Shown: positions 25,548-32,838, counted from the first letter of the stretch. The stretch: 36,435 nt of DNA from JBKBRC01 sp046292345 (GCA_046292345.1 JBKBRC010000027.1:1-36435); one strand, 5' to 3'. Numbers and translations are program-made. The notes: generated by a model not told the origin, from the letters alone.

Positions 25548-25565
25548 CCGTTCGCATGCGAACGG
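25548..25565. repeat. 18-bp perfect palindrome in the tRNA-Leu leader
   Basis: CCGTTCGCATGCGAACGG is fully self-complementary and lies between the tRNA-Leu 5' end and its -7 box, over the expected transcription start. It may be a protein-binding site or a leader hairpin. Confidence 0.6.
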
Positions 25566-25569
25566 AGGG

Positions 25570-25601
25570 CCAAGCTACAGCCGGGCAGAGCCGGAGGGCA
25601 A
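25570..25601 (-). promoter_or_regulatory. promoter of tRNA-Leu
   Basis: On the minus strand, TTG (25599-25601), a 21-nt spacer and TAGCTTGG (25570-25577) match the Bacteroidota -33/-7 pattern. The tRNA begins about 29 nt downstream of the -7 box. The tRNA-Asn gene has the same layout with the same spacer length. Confidence 0.7.
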
Positions 25602-25753
25602 CGCCGCCTGTCCCGGGGCGCCTTCTCCACCGGATTCTCACGCTCCACCGGATGCTCATCCGGACGAGGGCCGACGTACGGCGTACCCGTGCGAGCGTGC
25701 CGGCGTTAACGTTCCTCTGAGTCTGTCTGCTCCACTCTCGCCCCCTCGTCCGC

Positions 25754-27742
25754 ATGACCGTTCGCTCCCTCGTTCTTCTGGTCGCCTGCGCGCTTGGCGC
25801 CGCCGCCGCCGCGCAGCAGGCGCCGCTCGGGCCGCCCGGCCTCACCGGTGACCGTCCCATCCCCTACCCGGTCATGGCACCGCCGCAGTTCGAGCGTGCC
25901 ATCGAAGCCGGCACGCGCACGCGCACCGGGCACCCCGGCCCAAACTACTGGCAGAACAGCGTAGACTACACGATCCGCGCCTCGCTCGACCCCGCCACGA
26001 CCGTGCTCTCGGCCACGGCCACGGCCACGCTGACCAACAACTCGCCCGACGCGCTGCCGTTCGTCGTGCTCAAGCTCCACCAGAACGTGCACGCGCCCGG
26101 CGTGCCGCGCAACCGGCCCGTCGCCGTCACAGGTGGCATGACGCTGACCCGCCTCGTCGCCGGCGGCATGGCTCTGACCGAAACCTCCGGCCTGCCCGCC
26201 GCCGGCCAGTACCGCATCGACGGCTCCATCGCGACGATCGCGCTCCCGACGCCGCTCGCCTCCGGCGAACGCCTGGCGCTCGAGATGGCCTGGAGCTATC
26301 CCGTCCCGCCCGCTGCCGGGGCCTTCCGGCAGGGCCAGGACGGCGAGGTCTACTACCTCGGCTACTGGTACCCGCAGGTGGCTGTCTACGACGACGTGTG
26401 GGGCTGGGACTCGGCACCCTACATGGGCATGGGAGAGCACTACATGCACTACGGCACGTTCGACGTGGCCATCGACGTGCCGCGCGACTGGCTCGTCTAC
26501 GCCACCGGCACGCTCCAGAACCCCGAGCAGGTGCTCACCCCGCGCACCCGCGAGCGCCTCGCGCAGCTCCGGCCCGGCCGCACGACCGCCATCGTGCGTG
26601 AGAACGAGCGCGGCATGGCCACGGCGCCGAGCCCCACGGGCCGCCTGACCTGGCAGTGGCGCGCCGAAAACGTGCGCGACTTCGCCGTCTCGCTCTCGCC
26701 GCGCTACGTGTGGGACGCCACGCTCGCCCGCGTGACGCGCAACGGGCGCGAGGAGCACGTGCTCATCAACGCGTTCTACCGCCCCGGCACAGCTTCCTGG
26801 AACCGCTCGGCCGAGTTTTCGGCCTTTTCCATCGAGCATCTCTCGGAGATGCTCTTCCCTTACCCATGGGAACACATGACGGCCGTCGAGGGCATCATCG
26901 GCGGCGGCATGGAGTATCCCATGATGACGCTCATCGGCGGCTCGCGCAACGACGTCTCGCTCTTCAGCGTGACCTACCACGAGATCGCGCACATGTGGTA
27001 CCCGATGATCGTGGGCACCAACGAGAAAGCCTATACCTGGATCGACGAGGGCATCACGAGCTACAACACGAACGAGGGCCTCGCGGCCTTCTTCGACGGC
27101 TCGGCGCCCAACCGTCCACGCGTGGATGCCTGGGCTCGTCAGCGGCAGGCGCACTATACCTTCGCCGGCTCAGGCTACGCCGAGCCCCCCATGCGCCACA
27201 ACGACCGCTTCAAGGTGCCCGGCGGCACGCCGCAGGTAGACCCCGCCCAGGGCTCAGGCCGCGTCATCGCCTCCTACTCGACGCCCGCCGTCATGCTCCG
27301 CGCGCTCGAGGGCCTCTACGGGCGCGAGCGCTTCTTCGAGGCGCTCAACACCTTCGGCGAGCGCTGGGCCTACAAACACCCCACGCCCTACGATCTCTTC
27401 AACACGTTCGCGGACGTGCTCGGCGAGAACCTGGACTGGTTCTGGACGCCCAACTTCTTCGACACGTGGACGCTCGACCACGCTATCGGCGCCGTCGAGG
27501 CCTCGCCGCAGGCCGTCACCGTGACCGTGCACGACCTAGGCCTGGCGCCCTTTCCGGCGCCTGTCACGGTGACCTACACCGACGGCCAGACCGTACAGCA
27601 GCGCGTGTCCGTGCAGACGTGGCTCTCAGGCGCACGCACGGCCACCCTCACGTTCCCCGGCGGCACCGTCGCGCGCGTCGAGATCGACCCAGAAGGCTAC
27701 CTCCCCGACGTCGACCCGACCAACAACGTTTTCGTGCCCTGA
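25754..27742 (+). CDS. M1-family metallopeptidase (aminopeptidase-like), secreted
   Basis: This 662-residue zinc peptidase has a signal peptide (LVLLVACALGAAAAA). The catalytic motif is complete: His409-Glu410-xx-His413 (YHEIAHMW) and third zinc ligand Glu432 (TWIDEGI), with the exact 18-residue spacing of M1 enzymes. The substrate-binding motif, usually GxMEN, reads GGMEYP, a variant common in bacterial secreted M1-like proteins. The N-terminal beta domain (residues 55-190) and a C-terminal beta-sandwich are present. It probably degrades extracytoplasmic peptides. The N-terminal signal supports the ATG at 25754. It lies between two tRNA genes on its own; the 190 nt upstream hold an imperfect 18-bp direct repeat (TCCACCGGATTCTCA / TCCACCGGATGCTCA) and no clear promoter. 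Confidence 0.93.
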   Translation: MTVRSLVLLVACALGAAAAAQQAPLGPPGLTGDRPIPYPVMAPPQFERAIEAGTRTRTGHPGPNYWQNSVDYTIRASLDPATTVLSATATATLTNNSPDALPFVVLKLHQNVHAPGVPRNRPVAVTGGMTLTRLVAGGMALTETSGLPAAGQYRIDGSIATIALPTPLASGERLALEMAWSYPVPPAAGAFRQGQDGEVYYLGYWYPQVAVYDDVWGWDSAPYMGMGEHYMHYGTFDVAIDVPRDWLVYATGTLQNPEQVLTPRTRERLAQLRPGRTTAIVRENERGMATAPSPTGRLTWQWRAENVRDFAVSLSPRYVWDATLARVTRNGREEHVLINAFYRPGTASWNRSAEFSAFSIEHLSEMLFPYPWEHMTAVEGIIGGGMEYPMMTLIGGSRNDVSLFSVTYHEIAHMWYPMIVGTNEKAYTWIDEGITSYNTNEGLAAFFDGSAPNRPRVDAWARQRQAHYTFAGSGYAEPPMRHNDRFKVPGGTPQVDPAQGSGRVIASYSTPAVMLRALEGLYGRERFFEALNTFGERWAYKHPTPYDLFNTFADVLGENLDWFWTPNFFDTWTLDHAIGAVEASPQAVTVTVHDLGLAPFPAPVTVTYTDGQTVQQRVSVQTWLSGARTATLTFPGGTVARVEIDPEGYLPDVDPTNNVFVP

Positions 27743-27823
27743 GGGCCGGCCCTCCCAGTGGGCTCGCTCCGAGTGGGCTCGGCACGGCGCTGCGCTTGAA
27801 CACGTTTTGAAGATGCCCGCCCC

Positions 27824-27860
27824 GGACGCCGGTCGCTGCTGGCGCAGTTGACCGGCGTCC
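27824..27860. repeat. 11-bp inverted repeat overlapping the tRNA-Asn promoter
   Basis: GGACGCCGGTC (27824-27834) and GACCGGCGTCC (27850-27860) are perfect complements across 15 nt. The right arm covers the end of the -33 TTG. It could be a terminator-like hairpin for the M1 gene (no T-run) or a regulatory site. Confidence 0.55.
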
Positions 27861-27879
27861 GCTCTGTAGCGTACCTTGG
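27848..27879 (+). promoter_or_regulatory. promoter of tRNA-Asn
   Basis: TTG (27848-27850), a 21-nt spacer and TACCTTGG (27872-27879) match the Bacteroidota promoter pattern and the tRNA-Leu promoter in this window. The tRNA starts 43 nt downstream of the -7 box. Confidence 0.7.
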
Positions 27880-27891
27880 CGATCCGCGGCA

Positions 27892-27924
27892 AAAAAGCCG
27901 ACACTCCAAAAAGGCCGACACTCC
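27892..27924 (+). repeat. 16/17-bp direct repeat ending in the tRNA-Asn 5' end
   Basis: AAAAAGCCGACACTCC (27892-27907) is followed directly by AAAAAGGCCGACACTCC (27908-27924). The last three bases of the second copy are the first bases of the tRNA. A small duplication at a tRNA edge can reflect past integration, or may be the processing leader. Confidence 0.7.
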
Positions 27925-27993
27925 TCGGTAGCTCAGCGGTAGAGCATGCGGCTGTTAACCGCAGGGTCGTAGGTTCGAATCCTACCCGGGGAG
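27922..27993 (+). tRNA. tRNA-Asn (anticodon GTT)
   Basis: The sequence folds as a standard tRNA. The acceptor TCCTCGG pairs with CCGGGGA and is followed by discriminator G. The D-arm is GCTC..GAGC, the anticodon stem TGCGG/CCGCA encloses CTGTTAA (anticodon GTT), and the T-arm is GTAGG-TTCGAAT-CCTAC. CCA is not encoded. Confidence 0.96.
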
Positions 27994-28001
27994 CCGGAAA
28001 A

Positions 28002-28040
28002 GACGCTCGCCTCTTTCGAGGGGCGGGCGTCTTCCATTTT
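28002..28040 (+). terminator. terminator of tRNA-Asn
   Basis: GACGCTCGCCTC and GAGGGGCGGGCGTC form a stem of about 12 bp (two G-U pairs) with a short loop, followed by TTCCATTTT. It lies 9 nt after the tRNA. The 170 nt from here to the recombinase stop contain no gene. Confidence 0.75.
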
Positions 28041-28212
28041 CGGCCCTCACGCCCCCTAGAAGGCCGATCAGGTCCGTCTCCGGCGTAGTTCGAAAACCGC
28101 TCCCGGAAAACGTGAGCCCGGCCGGCCATATCGAACTAACGAGCCCATCGCGCGCCTGGGGGCTCGCCCCGCGCCACACGTCGGGCAGCCGTTCCAGCAC
28201 CGCCGCCGCGTA

Positions 28213-29517
28213 TCAGACGTGGAGTGGCTCGACCGCCACGGCAGCCTCCACGTCGGCCAGCGCCCCCTGCGCGGCGTCCCGCTCGTTCCGGTAGTGCGCG
28301 AGCAGCCGCGCGTGGCTCTCCCGGTCGAGGTCGCCGTCGAGGAAGCGGGTGTCCACCTCCAGCAGCCGCGTCTCGGCCTTCTCCAGCCGCGCCACGGCCT
28401 CGCTCCGCCGCCGCCGCCGCGCGCTCTCGGCCGCGGCCCCGCGCTCGGCCGCCATCGCGCGCAGGAGCTCCGCCACCTTCGGTGCCAGCCGCACCTCGGC
28501 GAGCATGTCCTCGAACGCCTCGTGCACCTCGTCGGCGCGCACGCGGTAGGCGCCCCGGCCCGCTCCGTGGTAGTACCACACCTTCACGCCCGTGCAGCTC
28601 CGGCTGGCGCTCCCGTAGAGCGGCTGTGCGCTGTCCGGGTCGAGCAGGTGCCCCTTCAGCGGGATCTCGGGCACAATCTTCCGCCGACGCCCGGCCGTCG
28701 ACCCCTTCGTGCGGAACCGCTTCTCCTGAATCCGCGCGAACGTCGCCCGGCTTACCAGCGGTTCGTGCAGCCCCTCGACTGCCTCCTCGGGCTCACCGCG
28801 CCACGCGGGGATCACGAGCCGCCCCGCGTAGAGCGGGTTCTTGAGCAGGAGGTGCAGCTGGTTCTTCGAGCACCTGAATCCCGCCTTCCGCAGACGCCGC
28901 GCGATCACGTTGACGGGGAGGTCGGTCTCGTCGGCCAGCCGGAACGCCTCCCGCACGAAGTCGGCGTCCTCGCCCGGCACGATGAGGTACCGACCCTCGG
29001 CGTCGGCCCCGCGTGCGTACCCCTTCGGCGGCACGTTGACGTACCGCCCCTCGCGCATCGCCCGCCGCATCCCCTGCTTCGTGGCGAGGCTCCGACGGCG
29101 GTTCTCAACCTCGGGTGCGGCGACGTAGATCGCGAGCATCATGAGCTGCTCGGGCACGCTCGAATCAATGGGCTGCTCGACGGCCTGCACCGAGACACTG
29201 CGCGCCTCCAGCCGGCGGATCATCCCGAGGGCACCTGTCGCGTCGCGGCTGAACCGGTCCCACTTGACGACGAGCACGGCGTCGGCGTCCGGTACCCGGC
29301 CCGACTCGACGCGCGCGAGGAGCTGCGCCCACGCGGGCCGCTCGAAGGTCTTGGCGCTGTGATCGTCCTGGTAGTGGCCGGCGACCTCGATGCCCTCCCG
29401 CGAGCACCACGCGCGCAGCCGCGCTTCCTAGTCGCGGAGGCTGTAACCGTGGTCGGCCTGGTCCTGAGTAGAGACGCGCGTGTAGAGCAGCGCGCGCCGG
29501 ATGCTCTGCTTCATCAT
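28213..29517 (-). pseudogene. large serine recombinase with an in-frame amber codon
   Basis: The full frame is 434 residues from ATG 29515-29517, overlapping the preceding gene's stop (TGA at 29514-29516). The resolvase domain begins ALLYTRVSTQDQ with the expected nucleophile Ser16, continues VVKWDRFSRDATG and QLMMLAIYVAAPEVENRR, then has a recombinase domain (PPKGYARG, NVIARRLRKAGF, LLKNPLYAGRLV) and a coiled-coil C-terminus. Codon 30, in the motif SLRD-x-EARL where the family has Gln, is TAG (29428-29430), one base from CAG. The zinc-ribbon part lacks its usual cysteine pairs (DPDSAQPLYGSASRSC). Without suppression or re-initiation (next ATG near 29277, past the catalytic serine) it would be inactive. 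The rest of the frame is intact, so the mutation is recent, a sequencing error, or suppressed. Confidence 0.85.
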
Positions 29518-29786
29518 GGCTCGCAAGGGTTCGGGACGCCCACCGCCTCGCCCTCGTACTGGACGGAAGCGGGACCGTCGGTTCGGCTCCCGGACACCCT
29601 CTGAGCGGAGGCAGCGGGAGCGAGACGGAGGAACGGCTCACGCGCCGACGGTGCCAGCCCATCCCCGGAGACACGGGCCGCGCTCTCCGCCGCGTCGAGG
29701 AGGAGCCCGCAGACCGTCACCAGCCGCCGGGCCTCCTCGCGCGTGTAGCCACGTCCCAGGATACGAAGCGCGCGGTCCACCGTCAT
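29514..29786 (-). CDS. small element protein of unknown function
   Basis: This 90-residue protein is not recognised. The N-terminal half is a charged helical segment (TVDRALRILGRGYTREEARRLVTVCGLLLDAAE) and the C-terminal half is low complexity. It overlaps the upstream RuvC-like gene by 4 nt (ATGA at 29783-29786) and the downstream recombinase start by 4 nt. That tight packing is the main support that it is real. It could assist the recombinase, as a directionality factor would, but nothing in the sequence shows this. Confidence 0.6.
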   Translation of the reverse strand: MTVDRALRILGRGYTREEARRLVTVCGLLLDAAESAARVSGDGLAPSAREPFLRLAPAASAQRVSGSRTDGPASVQYEGEAVGVPNPCEP

Positions 29787-30388
29787 GACACCCCCTCGGC
29801 TTCGCCCGGGGCATCGTCCTTCGTCGGGCTCAGGACACCGCCCCACGTCTCGAGGTGACGCGCCGTCGTCCCGAACACGAGCCGCGCGGCGTCCCGCGCG
29901 TGCTGGTTCGTCGGCTCGGTCCACCCGCTCAGCCTAGCGAGCGTCGCCGCATCCCACTTCCCGCCGCGCAGCGGCTCCGCCAGCCGCACGGGTAACCCCC
30001 GCGCCCGGAGCCAGTCCACCCACAGCTGGACGTCACGGTCGATTCGCCCGACGTCTCGGCAGAGCCGGTCCCGACGCCGCCCCCGCACACCGTCCCGGCT
30101 CGCGTAGATCGGCAGCCGCCGCGCGTCCTCGACGACCACGAGGCCGACCGACCACCCTTCGACGGGCTCAGGGCGGTGCACCTCTGCTGGGGGCGTCGCT
30201 GCCACGTGCTTGTCGAGCAGGCCGAGGACCTCGAAGAAGCTCCCGCTGCCGGCGTGGACGAACGACTGCCCACCCACGTCCCACGCCGCCACGCCCGTCA
30301 CCTCGCCGGGGTCGATCCCGACGACGAGCACGCCGGCGCTCTGCCGGTGCGCTGCCTTGACGAGGTACGGGACGCGCCGCTCCATCAC
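29783..30388 (-). CDS. RuvC-like nuclease (phage Holliday-junction-resolvase type)
   Basis: This 201-residue protein starts at GTG 30386-30388 (or the adjacent ATG at 30383-30385). It has the RNase-H-like fold signature of phage RuvC proteins: GIDPGEVTGVAAWD (first acidic residue), VVVEDARR (Glu) and a late NQHARDAARLVFG (Asp). RuvC-type enzymes cut branched DNA, which would serve recombination or replication of the element. Residues about 71-77 (RPEPVEG) and the C-terminal LSPTKDD are encoded by two copies of a short palindromic repeat, so the gene has been invaded by small repeats without losing its frame. It overlaps genes on both sides by about 4 nt. Confidence 0.8.
   Translation of the reverse strand: MMERRVPYLVKAAHRQSAGVLVVGIDPGEVTGVAAWDVGGQSFVHAGSGSFFEVLGLLDKHVAATPPAEVHRPEPVEGWSVGLVVVEDARRLPIYASRDGVRGRRRDRLCRDVGRIDRDVQLWVDWLRARGLPVRLAEPLRGGKWDAATLARLSGWTEPTNQHARDAARLVFGTTARHLETWGGVLSPTKDDAPGEAEGVS
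29817..29835. repeat. small palindromic repeat, copy 1 (RPEPVEG type)
   Basis: TCCTTCGTCGGGCTCAGGA has arms TCCT/AGGA. It resembles the dispersed CCCTTCGACnnGCTCAGGG elements that appear in many bacterial genomes as RPEPVEG or LSPSKG peptides. A compensated C-G to T-A change is seen compared with copy 2. Confidence 0.6.
30155..30173. repeat. small palindromic repeat, copy 2 (RPEPVEG type)
   Basis: CCCTTCGACGGGCTCAGGG has arms CCCT/AGGG and is translated as RPEPVEG within the RuvC-like gene, where homologues would not need it. Confidence 0.7.
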
Positions 30389-31315
30389 CGCACCCCCGCC
30401 GGTTCGTGCACGGCGACCTTCGCCTTACGGCGCCACAGCGGCTTCGGCGATGTTCCATCGCCGTTCCCGCCCGGCTGGGGCACCGCCTCGAACGCCTCCG
30501 TCGTGATCCCCTCGCGGTCGCACGCCGCCAGCATCTCGGCGTAGCTCAGGAGCGGGGTGCCCCGACCGCCGACGGCCGTGTACCCCTCGCGGATCGCCGC
30601 GACCAGCCAGCCGGGCGCGTGGCCGCCCTCAGCGTCGAACCGGGCGACGGCCGGCGCCACGCGCTCCGGGTGCCGACGGACCAACCGGAGCGCCACGGGC
30701 CGGTCTACACCACGACGCGTGAGCGCGCGGAGCAGAGCATCCCCTTCATCCTCTTTGAGGAAAGCAGCAGCAGCATCCGCCCCGCCGCCGGGACGTGGCA
30801 GCACGTCCCCGAGCCGATGCACACGGCCTCGCACGGGCGATGCATGCTGCTGCGGGTTCAAATGAGGGTTCTCTGATGGTTCCCCCGTCCTGGCGTTCGG
30901 ACCTCCCCCGTCCCCGCGTTCGGGGGCGGGTCCGTCCTGTGGTTCGGGGGTAACCCCCGTCCTGCTGTTCACCCCCGTCCCGTGGTTCGGGTCCGTCCCC
31001 CGGTTCGGGGGTGAGCACGGCCGCAGGAGGGTCACCCGACAGCTCCAGGTGGTAGACGCTCGACCGCCCCGCCCGCTCCTCGACGCGCAGCCGGACGCAC
31101 CCCGCCGGGGCGCGCTCCGACCACTCCTCGACACGGCGGAGCGCTTTCTCGGCGGCCCGCCGCGTCCCGAGCCCGCACTTCCGCTGGAGCGTCTCGACGC
31201 CGGGCCAGCACACCCCCTCGTCGTTGGCGTTGTCGGCCAGCGCGAGGAGCATGAGGCGGTCGGTGCCCTGCGGCTCCGGCGCGTCGAAGACGGCGCTCAT
31301 CCACCGGAGGCTCAT
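30385..31315 (-). CDS. HTH replication-type phage protein, needs one frameshift
   Basis: The N-terminal part starts at ATG 31313-31315 (MSLRWMSAVFDAPEPQGTDRLMLLALADNANDEGVCWPG), a winged-helix domain typical of phage/plasmid replication proteins, and stays in frame to about 31035 (VYHLELSG). The C-terminal part lies in another frame (GRVHRLGDVLPRP, ALTRRGVDRPVALRLVRRHPERVAPAVARFDAEGG, PGWLVAAIREGY) and ends at TGA 30385-30387. Joining them needs a +1 shift within a tandem-repeat linker (30885-31008) that is open in more than one frame. It may be a programmed or tolerated slip, an assembly error, or a mutation. The stop overlaps the RuvC-like start, and the start overlaps the stop of the Cro-like gene, which places both halves in one operon. 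Confidence 0.72.
30885..31008. repeat. six iteron-like 16-bp repeats inside the replication gene
   Basis: Units matching CCGTCCYSNSGTTCGG begin at 30885, 30908, 30932, 30957, 30975 and 30993 (the 30957 copy is incomplete at its end). Spacings are 23, 24, 25, 18 and 18 bp. They encode a Pro/Gly/Asn/Thr linker. Direct repeats inside an initiator gene recall the lambda O gene, where the origin iterons lie in the coding sequence. Confidence 0.75.
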
Positions 31316-31647
31316 GACGCCCCCCGGTCTGCGACCGCGCTCCGAGCGCGCCGCCGGTACGCCTCCTCCGGCACGTCCACCTCCCCCGCCTCGATTCCTG
31401 CCAGCAGCGCCTCGATGGCCTCCAGCGCCGGCTCCCCGGCGCGGTGGCGGCCGAGCACCTGCGACACCCACCCCGGCGAGCACTCCACCTGCGCGGCCAC
31501 CCACGCGTAGCGGAGCCCGAGCTCGTCCACGCGCCGCTTCGCCTCGATCACGCGGCGCTCGTAGTCGGCCGGCAGCACCAGCTCGTGGATGCGGTTCGTC
31601 TCGGCCGGCGCTCCAAGGCGGGCAGCCCCGCCGATCTCTCGTGCCAT
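31312..31647 (-). CDS. Cro-like / XRE-type small DNA-binding protein
   Basis: This 111-residue protein has a central helix-turn-helix (LGLRYAWVAAQVECSPGWVSQVLGRHRAGEPALEAIEALL). It is the first gene of the leftward operon and its stop overlaps the replication gene's start (ATGA, 31312-31315). Being divergent from a CI/LexA-like repressor, it sits in the position of a Cro or excision/replication regulator. The leader from the promoter at 31681-31711 to ATG 31645-31647 is short. Confidence 0.75.
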   Translation of the reverse strand: MAREIGGAARLGAPAETNRIHELVLPADYERRVIEAKRRVDELGLRYAWVAAQVECSPGWVSQVLGRHRAGEPALEAIEALLAGIEAGEVDVPEEAYRRRARSAVADRGAS

Positions 31648-31680
31648 GATTCCTGTCCGGTGGGTGCGTGGGGTCGCCGC

Positions 31681-31711
31681 CCAAGATAGATAGCTATGAA
31701 TAGCTTTTCAA
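31681..31711 (-). promoter_or_regulatory. leftward promoter with embedded operator
   Basis: On the minus strand, TTG (31709-31711), a 20-nt spacer and TATCTTGG (31681-31688) match the promoter pattern of the two tRNA genes here. The operator AGCTAT-N2-ATAGCT (31692-31705) fills the spacer, so a bound repressor would block the promoter. Confidence 0.75.
31692..31705. promoter_or_regulatory. operator 1, AGCTAT-GA-ATAGCT
   Basis: Perfect 6-bp inverted arms with a 2-bp centre. The identical arms recur at 34088-34101 in the other element promoter. The likely binder is the divergent CI/LexA-like repressor. Confidence 0.75.
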
Positions 31712-31737
31712 CAGCTCTAGACAGGAAAGCAGGCACG

Positions 31738-31751
31738 GGCTATATTTAGCT
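31738..31751. promoter_or_regulatory. degenerate operator over the repressor's probable -7 box
   Basis: GGCTAT-AT-TTAGCT differs from operator 1 at one base in each arm. It overlaps TATATTTA (31741-31748), which resembles a -7 element reading towards the repressor gene. This would suit self-repression at high repressor levels. Confidence 0.5.
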
Positions 31752-31810
31752 AATCACTGCAAAAGCTCGGGCCACACCGGGTTGACCCCTTCCCCGAAAC
31801 CGCTCCTCTC

Positions 31811-32596
31811 ATGGCCTCCTCGTCCAAGAAGCGCCGGAAGAGCCCGCCCCCCGGCCCCTCCCGGCCCATCAGCCGCGCCCGCTTCGCCGAGGCCGTCACG
31901 CGCGCCCTCCGCGAGCGGAACATGACGCAGGGCGAGCTCGCCGAGGCCATCGGCGCCTCGCAGCCCACCGTGTCCGACTGGCTCGGCCAGAAGAAGACGC
32001 CCTCGACGCGCTACGCCCGCGCCGTGCTCGACGCGCTCGCGCTCGACTGGGGCGACGTGGAGGAGCCCGAGGACCAGGCGCCGGGGGCGAAGAACGGCAC
32101 CTCGCTTCGGGAGGTCGACCTCGAATCCTCCGACGTCGTCCTCATTCCGCGGAACGGCCGCGTCGCGGCGGGCAACGGCGGCGCCGTCAACTACAACGAG
32201 GCGCCCGCCTACGACGCGTACTCCCGCTACGAGCTCCGGCGGCTCACGCAGGAGAACCCGGATCGCCTCCGCGCCTGCACCGTCACCGGCGACTCGATGG
32301 AGCCCGTCCTCCGCGCCAACGACACCGTCATCTACCTCCCCATCGAAGAGTTCGGCGACGCAGGCATCTACGTCTTCCGCCTCGACGGCGCCCACCTCGT
32401 CAAGCTCGTTCAACGCCTCGGCGGCAGCGCCCTCGACGTTATCCCGTACAACGAGATCTACAGCCGCGAGCGGTTCCTCCCGATCCCGTACCCCGATGAG
32501 GCCGACACCCCGAACACGTACCGCTCGGAGAACACCGGCCTCTCATGCACCATCGAGCCCGTCGGCAAGGTCGTCTTCTATCCGCGCCCGGCATAG
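31811..32596 (+). CDS. CI/LexA-like repressor (XRE HTH + S24 peptidase)
   Basis: This 261-residue protein has an N-terminal XRE helix-turn-helix (residues 24-78, MTQGELAEAIGASQPTVSDWLGQKKTPS) and a C-terminal S24 self-cleavage domain with Ser162 (TGDSMEP) and Lys198 (HLVKLV). An Ala-Gly bond at residues 120-121 (RVAAGNGG) is in the expected place for RecA-stimulated cleavage. It should hold the element quiet and be inactivated by DNA damage. It is divergent from the Cro-like gene, with operator-like palindromes between and a second exact operator at 34088. The ATG at 31811 is preferred as the first in-frame start after the control region. Confidence 0.92.
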   Translation: MASSSKKRRKSPPPGPSRPISRARFAEAVTRALRERNMTQGELAEAIGASQPTVSDWLGQKKTPSTRYARAVLDALALDWGDVEEPEDQAPGAKNGTSLREVDLESSDVVLIPRNGRVAAGNGGAVNYNEAPAYDAYSRYELRRLTQENPDRLRACTVTGDSMEPVLRANDTVIYLPIEEFGDAGIYVFRLDGAHLVKLVQRLGGSALDVIPYNEIYSRERFLPIPYPDEADTPNTYRSENTGLSCTIEPVGKVVFYPRPA

Positions 32597-32721
32597 AGGG
32601 GACCCGGCCCTCAGTGCCGACGTACCTTCCGGTGCCGCCCTCTGAGCAAGGGCGGTCGGGTGAGCTCTTCATCCGTCGGAGCGCGCCGGTTCCTCGCAAG
32701 GGTTCCCGGCGCGCTCTCCGT

Positions 32722-32838
32722 ATGCGCTTCCTCGAAACCCCCGGCACCATCCGCGACTGCTGGCAGCTCCGCTTCGAGCTGATCCCGCCGGGGCTCCGGC
32801 TGGGCGCCCGCTGCTACGTGAGGCGGTTCACGAGCTGA
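32722..32838 (+). CDS. possible very small protein
   Basis: A 38-residue frame (MRFLETPGTIRDCWQLRFELIPPGLRLGARCYVRRFTS) lies 125 nt after the repressor. The composition is protein-like (Trp, Phe, Tyr and Cys spread evenly), unlike the shadows around it. No family is recognised, and no neighbour overlap supports it. Confidence 0.35.
   Translation: MRFLETPGTIRDCWQLRFELIPPGLRLGARCYVRRFTS

Noticed and set aside
29277..29278. Recombinase beginning at the ATG near 29277 as the native gene
   Set aside because: It would lack the catalytic serine and half of the resolvase domain, which are clearly encoded upstream apart from one TAG.
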